Source: an uncultured Pseudomonadota bacterium (GTDB taxonomy: Bacteria; Pseudomonadota; Gammaproteobacteria; Steroidobacterales; Steroidobacteraceae). Taken from it: a DNA stretch of 64,000 nucleotides. The translations under genes were made by a program, and so were the position numbers. Positions 54,303 through 62,464 of this stretch are shown in pieces (position 1 is the first letter of the stretch; each line of letters starts with the position of its first letter). Where the stretch lies: contig CAISEB010000030.1 in the NCBI GenBank assembly GCA_903884235.1, positions 62,001-126,000 of the forward strand, given 5' to 3'. The notes below the pieces were generated by a model, which was not told the DNA's origin, made no database searches, and was given only the letters and a program-made list of their open reading frames with translations.

Positions 54303-54893
54303 TCAGGTTCCCGGACGCGCGACCGCGGCCATGCGATCCGTGACCATCTTGCGGATGTCCGCGAGCGGTACCGGCTTGCGCAGCACCGGCAGGTCCGGCG
54401 CCAGGCCGCCGCGGTCCCGGATCGTGCCCGCATCGAGTGCCGTGACGACGACGATGTCGGCCATCACGCTCGGGTCCTGGCGCAGGGCCTCGATCATGCG
54501 GAACCCGTCCATCCCCGGCATCTGCAGGTCCGAGATGATCAGGTCCGGCTTGAACTGACCGGCCTTCAGCAGTCCCTCGAAGCCGTCGCGAGCAAGCTCG
54601 AGCTTCACGGGCGGGCGCCACGCGGGCACGTCGAGTTCGTAGAGGCGGCGCAGGCGCGGGTCGTCCTCGACGACCAGCAACCGGAATTCCAGGGCGGGCC
54701 GACCGGAGGCGATGGCGGCGGAACGCTCCTCCAGGAGCTTCTCCACCGAGGAGCGGACGACGCGGCGATGTCCGCCGACGGTCTTCCACGCCTTCAGGGA
54801 GCCACGCTCGACCCACAGCTGCACGGTCCGCAGGGCCACGCCGAGCATGTCCGCGGCTTCGCGGGTCGATACAAAGTCTTGATCGTTGTCCAA
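54303..54893 (-). CDS. Response regulator with N-terminal excisionase/MerR-type HTH and C-terminal receiver
   Basis: A 196-residue protein in reversed domain order. Residues 6-55 form a winged HTH of the excisionase/BldC type (VSTREAADMLGVALRTVQLW, KTVGGHRRVVRSSVEKLL). Residues 70-190 are a receiver with EDD in LLVVEDDPRL, Asp122 in IISDLQMPGMDGF, Thr151 and Lys173 in VLRKPVPL. It is convergent with the HNOBA kinase gene, six bases from its stop, and is a likely target. It could bind its own divergent upstream region. Confidence 0.9.
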   Translation of the reverse strand: MDNDQDFVSTREAADMLGVALRTVQLWVERGSLKAWKTVGGHRRVVRSSVEKLLEERSAAIASGRPALEFRLLVVEDDPRLRRLYELDVPAWRPPVKLELARDGFEGLLKAGQFKPDLIISDLQMPGMDGFRMIEALRQDPSVMADIVVVTALDAGTIRDRGGLAPDLPVLRKPVPLADIRKMVTDRMAAVARPGT

Positions 54894-55025
54894 GCGAGAA
54901 TCCTTCTACGCTCGGTAGAGGGGGAATACGACCCTACGCAGGGTTTCACTTAATTGTGGTGATAGAGGTCACAGCTTTGCAACTTTTAGTTGCGATCAAG
55001 TGCAAAAGTGATAAAAATACTTCTT
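54894..55025. promoter_or_regulatory. AT-rich divergent promoter region with an inverted repeat
   Basis: This 132-base gap is markedly richer in A and T than the rest of the window. An exact inverted repeat GCAAC-N5-GTTGC lies at 54979-54993, close to the pseudo-receiver start. It is a candidate operator for the HTH-receiver protein encoded on the other side. No Shine-Dalgarno is obvious for the downstream ATG. Confidence 0.5.
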
Positions 55026-55529
55026 ATGGAGACTGCATTGCAGTTATCCGGGGCCGCAGCGACGGCGCGCCCCGATGCCGGCCGCCCGACCGTACTCGTG
55101 GTGGATCCGTCCCCGGAGGGGCGGCGCATCGTCCGCCTGTCGCTCGCGCTCGCCGGCTACACGATCCGTGAGGCGGTCGATGCGGCCGATGCCCTGCGCC
55201 TGCTGCAGACCCTGACGCCCGACGCGATCGTCACCGGCGTCTCCATGCCCGGTCCCTGCAACGGCCTCGGCCTGTGCGACATCGTTCGTGCGCAGCCCGG
55301 CCTGCGCGACTGCCCCGTCGTGGTACTCAGCGGCCGGACCGACCCGGACCGGCTGCGCCGGATCGACGAGGCCGGGGCGAGTGCCCTCGTCGTGCAGCCC
55401 TTCAGCCCCGCCGCGCTCGTCGACGCCGTGAACGGCGTCGTCGGCCAAGCAAAGGCGGCCTTCGCTTCGATGCGCGGACAGCCCCACGGTGCGCTGTCCC
55501 TGATGACGTCCCGAGCGATCCCTGAGTAA
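55026..55529 (+). CDS. Degenerate pseudo-receiver protein
   Basis: A 167-residue receiver-fold protein that lost its catalytic residues. The phosphoacceptor position is Gly71 (AIVTGVSMPGP), the acidic pair is DPSP after VLVV, and the conserved lysine is Gln124 (LVVQPFSPAA). Thr/Ser in VVLSGRT remains. It therefore should not be phosphorylated and may act through protein contacts. A TTG at 54990 extends the frame but ATG 55026 is preferred. It lies 20 bases upstream of the CsrA-like gene and probably forms an operon with it. Confidence 0.85.
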   Translation: METALQLSGAAATARPDAGRPTVLVVDPSPEGRRIVRLSLALAGYTIREAVDAADALRLLQTLTPDAIVTGVSMPGPCNGLGLCDIVRAQPGLRDCPVVVLSGRTDPDRLRRIDEAGASALVVQPFSPAALVDAVNGVVGQAKAAFASMRGQPHGALSLMTSRAIPE

Positions 55530-55549
55530 TCGGAACCGAGGATAAGGTC

Positions 55550-55894
55550 ATGCTGGTCATATCAAGGAAGCCCGGCGAGCGGGTGCACATCGGCGAGGAC
55601 ATCCAGGTCGCGATCCTGGAGATCACGGGTAGTCGCGTGGTCATCGGCATCGCCGCGCCTCGCGAGGTCGCCATCCGGCGGGTCGGACCGATCCCGTTCG
55701 AGCCGGCCGGGACGCGAGCGGTGCAGGCCCCGGCATCCGACGCAACCGACCCGCCGCAGCCGGAGATGCAGTTCGAGTATCGCTATGTCGATGCATCCGA
55801 GCTGTCCGCGCCGCGCAAGCCCGCGCCCGTCGTCAAGATCAAGCGATCGCGACTGAAGGTGGTCCCGGACGAGACGCTCGTCGCGAGCGGCTGA
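55550..55894 (+). CDS. csrA: CsrA-like RNA-binding regulator with a long C-terminal tail
   Basis: A 114-residue protein. Residues 1-48 match CsrA (MLVISRKPGERVHIGEDIQV, then IGIAAPREVAIRR) and keep the RNA-contacting Arg44. Normal CsrA ends near 60-65; here about 65 more residues follow, Pro-rich then basic (PAPVVKIKRSRLKVV). CsrA dimers bind GGA in mRNA leaders to repress translation. GAGGA lies seven bases before ATG. Placement after a pseudo-receiver and within the H-NOX island suggests NO-linked post-transcriptional control. It may not be the only csrA in the genome. Confidence 0.9.
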   Translation: MLVISRKPGERVHIGEDIQVAILEITGSRVVIGIAAPREVAIRRVGPIPFEPAGTRAVQAPASDATDPPQPEMQFEYRYVDASELSAPRKPAPVVKIKRSRLKVVPDETLVASG

Positions 55895-55934
55895 TCGGCG
55901 TCGCGGTGGCGCACGCCACCGACCCGCACGCCTT

Positions 55935-56657
55935 CTACTCGGCCAGGTCCGGCTCCCCGAGTGCGGCGATGATCGCGGCGCGGGCCGCATCCCGAAGCGC
56001 ATTCGCCGCGCCCCGACTGCTGTCGGGGGCGGCCGGCAGCACCGCCAGCATCTCGACCTCGATGCTGCCGCGACGCGGCAGCCAGCCCGGATAGGGGAAC
56101 ACCTCCCGCGCTCCGCGGATCGCCGCCGGTACGACCGGCAGTCCCGCCCGCGCCGCCGCGGTGAACGCCCCGGGCAGGAACCGGTGCACGCCGACGCGTT
56201 CATCGAACGTCCCCTCCGGGAACACCGCCAGCGCCTGACCCTGCGCCGCGGTGCGCACCACGCGGCGCACGTCCGCGGCCGCACGGTGGCGGTCGACCCG
56301 ATCGACGAACTCCGAGCCGAGCCGGCGCAGCAGCACGTTCGCGAGCGGCACCTTGACCATTTCGCTCTTGATCACGAACGCGAACCGCGGCGGCAGCGCG
56401 GCGTGCATCACCAGTCCGTCGATGTAGCTGGCGTGGTTCGCGACGACCACGCACGGGCCGGGTGGCAGCCGCTCGAGGCCGCGGACGCGCAGCGGCGTGC
56501 CGGTGCTCCACAGGTAGGTCCGCGCCGCGAAGCGCACCACCGCCCGTCGCTGGGCGATGCGGGGGGCGGGGACGCCGACCAGCAGGGACGTCAGGACCGC
56601 CCAGAGGAACATAAGCCAGCACCAGATGCCGTAGCTCCAGCGCGAAAACATTCTCAT
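55935..56657 (-). CDS. plsC: 1-acyl-sn-glycerol-3-phosphate acyltransferase (PlsC)
   Basis: A 240-residue membrane-associated acyltransferase for phosphatidic acid synthesis. An N-terminal hydrophobic segment (YGIWCWLMFLWAVLTSLLVG) precedes the catalytic VVVANHASYIDG (HxxxxD) and the substrate motif AVFPEGTFDERVG, then VVPAAIRGAREVFP. ATG 56657 and ATG 56651 are both possible starts. Confidence 0.92.
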   Translation of the reverse strand: MRMFSRWSYGIWCWLMFLWAVLTSLLVGVPAPRIAQRRAVVRFAARTYLWSTGTPLRVRGLERLPPGPCVVVANHASYIDGLVMHAALPPRFAFVIKSEMVKVPLANVLLRRLGSEFVDRVDRHRAAADVRRVVRTAAQGQALAVFPEGTFDERVGVHRFLPGAFTAAARAGLPVVPAAIRGAREVFPYPGWLPRRGSIEVEMLAVLPAAPDSSRGAANALRDAARAAIIAALGEPDLAE

Positions 56658-56688
56658 TTCAACGAGTTCCTCGGCCCCGGGCGCAAAA

Positions 56689-56715
56689 CTTTATGTGATC
56701 TGCTTCTCTTTATGT
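56689..56715. promoter_or_regulatory. Direct repeat in the plsC-xerD divergent region
   Basis: CTTTATGT occurs at 56689-56696 and 56708-56715, 19 bases apart, in an AT-rich patch just upstream of plsC. Read on the minus strand it may form promoter elements or an operator. The rest of the 269-base gap (56658-56926) holds no gene I can support. Confidence 0.35.
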
Positions 56716-56926
56716 AAACCCGCCCCAACTTCCGTGAGGCCGGTCACGTACCGGAAGGGGGGCGGTGCGGATACTGCTTCAGGACCGTCCGCCGCTGGGC
56801 CGGACGAGTTTGGGAGGCGACCCCCGGGAACGGGGAGATTGTGCCGACGCCCCCGTGAGTTGCCCAGTGTTGCTGACATCCGGCGATGCGAAACAGATGA
56901 TCACCAATCCGGCGCTCAAGGTCACG

Positions 56927-57859
56927 ATGAACGTCCCACCGCTGCCGCGCACCGACCAACCGCCTCCGGGCGAGGCCGACCCGTCCATCTCGCGCTTCCT
57001 GGATGCAGTGTGGATGGAGCGGGGCCTGTCGCCGAACACGCTGGCGGCCTACCGGGCCGATCTCACGGCCCTGACCCGCTGGCTCGAATCGCGCCGGGTG
57101 ATGGTCACGCGCACCACCCGGACCGACCTGCTGGCGTTCATCGCCGCGCGCGTCGAGGCCGGGGCCCGTCCGCGCTCCACCGCGCGGCAGCTGTCCAGTT
57201 TCCGTCGGTTCTTCCGTTTCATGGTGCGCGAGGGCGCCGTCGGCGAGGATCCGACGGCCCAGATCGCGATGCCGAAGATCGGTCGGTCGCTGCCGAAGTC
57301 GCTGACCGAGGAGGAAGTCGAGGCGGTGCTCGCGGCCCCGACGGTCGGCGACCCGCTCGGCCATCGCGACCGGACGATGCTCGAGGTCCTGTACGCCACG
57401 GGCCTGCGCGTGTCGGAGCTCGTCAACCTCAAGCATTCCCAGGTGAACGCCAACCAGGGCGTGATCCGCATCCTCGGCAAGGGCAACCGCGAGCGGCTGA
57501 TCCCGCTCGGCGAGGAGGCCGTGCGCTGGCTCGCCGAATTCGTCCGCGGCCCGCGCACCGAGATCCTGCTCGAGCGCCAGACCGACTACCTGTTCCCGAC
57601 CCGCCGCGGCGACCGCATGACCCGCCAGGCCTTCTGGCACATCATCAAGCGCTACGCCAAGAAGGCCGGGATCGACAAGGAACTGTCGCCGCACACGCTG
57701 CGTCACGCCTTCGCGACCCACCTGCTGAATCGGGGCGCCGACCTGCGCGTGGTGCAGATGCTGCTCGGGCACAGCGACCTGTCCACGACACAGATCTACA
57801 CGCACGTCGCCCGCGAGCGCATGAAGGAACTTCACGCGACGCACCATCCGCGGGGCTGA
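56927..57859 (+). CDS. xerD: Site-specific tyrosine recombinase XerD
   Basis: A 310-residue tyrosine recombinase for chromosome dimer resolution. The SAM-like N-domain has RFLDAVWMERGLSPNTLAAY. Catalytic residues are Arg in ATGLRVSELVNL, Lys in GKGNRERLIPLG, HxxR in LSPHTLRHAFATHLL, His in LGHSDLSTTQ and Tyr in IYTHVARERM. AAGG lies five bases before ATG 56927; ATG 56897 is in frame. It is followed by dsbC, as in many gammaproteobacteria, which favours XerD over XerC or a phage integrase. Confidence 0.93.
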   Translation: MNVPPLPRTDQPPPGEADPSISRFLDAVWMERGLSPNTLAAYRADLTALTRWLESRRVMVTRTTRTDLLAFIAARVEAGARPRSTARQLSSFRRFFRFMVREGAVGEDPTAQIAMPKIGRSLPKSLTEEEVEAVLAAPTVGDPLGHRDRTMLEVLYATGLRVSELVNLKHSQVNANQGVIRILGKGNRERLIPLGEEAVRWLAEFVRGPRTEILLERQTDYLFPTRRGDRMTRQAFWHIIKRYAKKAGIDKELSPHTLRHAFATHLLNRGADLRVVQMLLGHSDLSTTQIYTHVARERMKELHATHHPRG

Positions 57860-57931
57860 GCCCGGCGTTTGCTAGACTCGCGGAACTGCGGGCGCCGGAG
57901 CCGGTCGAAACCCGCAGTCCCGGAGAAACTC

Positions 57932-58717
57932 ATGTCCCTGACTGCCTTCGTCCGTCGCGGCGCGCTGCTTGCCGTCGCCCTTGCCGTCGCGGCCCTCGCC
58001 GGTGCCGCGACCCCGCCCGTGCCCGCGGCGGCGCCCCGCGCCGACGCCGCGAAGGGCGACATCCGCCAGGAGATAGCGCGTCGGCTCGACGTGCCCGTGG
58101 AGGCCGTGCGGCCGAGCGCGGTCGCCGGTCTGTACGAAGTCGCCCATGGCGGCGAGGTGGTCTACGTGTCTGGCGACGGCCACTTCGTGATCGCCGGCGA
58201 CCTGTACGACTCCGACAAGGGCCGCAACCTGACGGCCGTGCGTCGCGCCGAGGCACGCGCCGAGGCGCTGAAGGGCATCGCCGACGACGACGCGATCATC
58301 TTCGCGCCTCGCCAGGCGAAGTACACGCTCACGGTCTTCACCGACGTCGACTGCCAGTACTGCCGCAAGCTGCACGGCGACATTGCCGAGTACAACCGCC
58401 TCGGCGTCCGGGTCCGCTACGTGTTCTATCCGCGTTCGGGTCCTAACACCGATTCGTGGCGCAAGGCCGAGGTCGTGTGGTGCTCGCAGAACCGGCAGGA
58501 CGCGCTGACGCGCGCGAAGCAGGGTGGCGACGTCGCGGGCACGAAGCCGGCCAGCTGTCACACGCCCGTGGCGCGCACGTACGCGCTCGGCCAGGAGCTC
58601 GGGATGCGCGGCACGCCCGGCATCTTCACCGAGCACGGCGACTACGTGGCCGGCTACATGCCGCCCGCGCAGATGCTGGAGAAACTGAAGCAGCTCGAGG
58701 CCGGCGGCCCCGGCTGA
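57932..58717 (+). CDS. dsbC: Periplasmic thiol:disulfide isomerase DsbC
   Basis: A 261-residue exported protein. The signal peptide (ALLAVALAVAALAGAA) is followed by an N-terminal dimerisation domain and a thioredoxin domain. The active site is TDVDCQYCRKLHG and the cis-proline loop GMRGTPGIFTEHG. An extra cysteine pair (VVWCSQNR and ASCHTP) matches DsbC. GGAG precedes ATG 57932. It lies 72 bases after xerD. Confidence 0.93.
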   Translation: MSLTAFVRRGALLAVALAVAALAGAATPPVPAAAPRADAAKGDIRQEIARRLDVPVEAVRPSAVAGLYEVAHGGEVVYVSGDGHFVIAGDLYDSDKGRNLTAVRRAEARAEALKGIADDDAIIFAPRQAKYTLTVFTDVDCQYCRKLHGDIAEYNRLGVRVRYVFYPRSGPNTDSWRKAEVVWCSQNRQDALTRAKQGGDVAGTKPASCHTPVARTYALGQELGMRGTPGIFTEHGDYVAGYMPPAQMLEKLKQLEAGGPG

Positions 58718-58721
58718 GGGC

Positions 58722-59045
58722 CTAGCGCTCGAGCAGCGAGAGCTTGCCGGACTTGCCCTTCCACGCGTCCGCGTCGTCGGGGGCCGGCTTCTTCTCGTTG
58801 ATCACCGGCCAGTTCTTCGAGAGCTCCGCGTTGAGCTCGAGGAACGCTTCCTGCCCCTTCGGCAGGTCTTCCTCGGAATAGATCGCCTCGGCAGGGCACT
58901 CCGGCTCGCACAGCGTGCAGTCGATGCACTCGTCCGGATCGATGACCAGGAAGTTCGGGCCTTCGTGGAAGCAGTCCACGGGGCAAACCTCCACGCAGTC
59001 CATGTACTTGCACTTGATGCAGTTTTCGGTCACGACGAACGTCAT
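58722..59045 (-). CDS. fdxA: Seven-iron ferredoxin FdxA
   Basis: A 107-residue ferredoxin with a [3Fe-4S] and a [4Fe-4S] site: [19 protein letters not shown] and [17 protein letters not shown]. It matches the Azotobacter FdI / FdxA type. The C-terminal tail ([18 protein letters not shown]) is characteristic. It is convergent with dsbC, four bases from its stop. Confidence 0.94.
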   Translation of the reverse strand: MTFVVTENCIKCKYMDCVEVCPVDCFHEGPNFLVIDPDECIDCTLCEPECPAEAIYSEEDLPKGQEAFLELNAELSKNWPVINEKKPAPDDADAWKGKSGKLSLLER

Positions 59046-59131
59046 GGTCGGTGCAGCCTGTCTCTCGTTATTTTGCGTCGCGCCAGCCTTACGGCCGGCA
59101 CCATCCCGGCAATATTACAACAACGCGCCGC

Positions 59132-59689
59132 TCAGGAAGGGGTGGCGCGGTGCCAGCCCGGCCGGTCGAAGTCCGTGAAGTGCACGCCCTCGGTGCCGCG
59201 GGCCCGATCCTCGAGGTACCGGCGCAGCGCGAACTCGATGCTCGGGAAGGCGATCTCGCGCCACGGGATGTCCTCGGGGCGCACCAGCTCGACTTCCAGG
59301 CTCTCGGTGCCGGGGGCGAATTCCGCGACCGGCAGGCGCGCCCGGAACATCACGTGCACCTGGTGGGCGTGCACGACGCTGACCACGGCCAGCAGGCTGC
59401 CGATCTCGACGCGCGCCAGCGCCTCCTCGTACGACTCCCGGACGGCGGCGGCCTGCAGCGACTCGCCGTTTTCCATAAAGCCGGCCGGGATCGTCCAGTA
59501 CCCGAGCCTGGGCTCGATCGCCCGCCTGCACAGCAGGATCCCTCCGTCGTGCTCCGGGACGCAGCCGACGACGAGTTTCGGGTTGTGGTAGTGGATCGTG
59601 CCGCAGGAAGGACACACGTGGCGCGTGTGGGTGTCGCCCTCCGGGATCCGCAATTCCACGGGTTGGGCGCAATGACTGCAGTACTTCAT
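59132..59689 (-). CDS. NUDIX hydrolase with N-terminal zinc ribbon
   Basis: A 185-residue protein. Four cysteines (YCSHCAQP and CPSCGTIHYHNP) form a zinc ribbon. The Nudix box is GFMENGESLQAAAVRESYEE, of the NudC/YpwA-like pyrophosphohydrolase type. ADP-ribose, NADH or other dinucleotides are possible substrates. ATG 59689 follows the tRNA gene; upstream in-frame codons run through the tRNA and are rejected. Confidence 0.88.
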   Translation of the reverse strand: MKYCSHCAQPVELRIPEGDTHTRHVCPSCGTIHYHNPKLVVGCVPEHDGGILLCRRAIEPRLGYWTIPAGFMENGESLQAAAVRESYEEALARVEIGSLLAVVSVVHAHQVHVMFRARLPVAEFAPGTESLEVELVRPEDIPWREIAFPSIEFALRRYLEDRARGTEGVHFTDFDRPGWHRATPS

Positions 59690-59705
59690 CGTTTCCGATC
59701 TTGCG

Positions 59706-59791
59706 TGGTGCCGGTGGAGGGAATCGAACCCCCACGCCTTTTGGGCGGACGATTTTGAGTCGTCTGCGTCTACCAGTTCCGCCACACCGGC
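59706..59791 (-). tRNA. tRNA-Leu (CAA)
   Basis: The minus strand reads a full class II tRNA. Acceptor GCCGGTG pairs with CACCGGC, the anticodon loop is CTCAAAA (anticodon CAA, decoding UUG), the variable arm is long, the T-loop is GGTTCGATTCC and CCA is encoded. It lies between queA and the NUDIX gene. Confidence 0.97.
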
Positions 59792-59863
59792 GCGGGCCGG
59801 AATCCTACCACGCGGGCGCGCCGGGTCCGCTTCCGTTGCGGGCGCCTGCTACCATCCGCCGCC

Positions 59864-62046
<2,183 letters not shown>

Positions 62047-62076
62047 GGGATTTGCTGTGGCATAATGCCCGGCTAT

Positions 62077-62092
62077 GCCCGCATTTTCGGGC
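62077..62092 (+). promoter_or_regulatory. Short hairpin and ribosome binding site region before yajC
   Basis: GCCCG-N6-CGGGC forms a small stem between tgt and yajC. AAGGA at 62096-62100 lies seven bases before the yajC ATG. CATAAT at about 62061 is a possible promoter -10. The hairpin may be a weak processing or attenuation site. Confidence 0.4.
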
Positions 62093-62107
62093 CGCAAGGA
62101 TTCACCG

Positions 62108-62446
62108 ATGGATTTTCTGATCTCGACCGCCTCCGCCCAGGCTGCTGCCGGTCCCGCCGGCGCCGGCGGTTTCTAGCTGCAGCAGGCCCTGTTCATGGCG
62201 GTGCTGATCGGCGCGTTCTACTTCATGCTGATCCGCCCGCAGAACAAGAAGATGAAGGAGCATCGCGACATGGTCGCGAAGCTCGTCGTCGGCGACGATG
62301 TCGCGACGGCCGGCGGACTCATCGGCCGCGTCACCGAAGCGGGCGAGCTGTACCTGTCGGTCGAGGTCGCCAAGGACGTGGTCGTCAAGGTCCAGCGCTT
62401 CCAGGTGACCCAGGTGCTCCCCAAGGGCACTTTCAAGAACGCCTGA
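62108..62446 (+). pseudogene. yajC: YajC preprotein translocase subunit gene with an in-frame amber codon
   Basis: Reading from ATG 62108 gives MDFLISTASAQAAAGPAG, the normal YajC N-terminus. At codon 23 (62174-62176) the frame meets TAG. It continues without shift into LQQALFMAVLIGAFYFMLIRPQ in two parts (membrane helix) and the YajC cytoplasmic domain KMKEHRDMVAKLVVGDDV, ending VLPKGTFKNA. A good ribosome binding site precedes ATG 62108. Translation might resume at ATG 62195, giving an 83-residue form with a shortened helix. A CAG or TGG to TAG change or a sequence error is likeliest. YajC associates with SecDF, encoded next. Confidence 0.8.
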
Positions 62447-62464
62447 CACGGAGTCACCTCCCGC

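Noticed and set aside
56927-57859. Phage integrase or mobile element marker
   Set aside because: The recombinase matches XerD, is followed by dsbC as expected for a chromosome, and no attachment repeats or phage genes are seen. The tRNA-Leu at 59706 has no integrated element beside it.
59690-59785. Longer N-terminus for the NUDIX hydrolase
   Set aside because: The extra codons would come from the tRNA-Leu gene; the protein family starts at the zinc-ribbon methionine at 59689.
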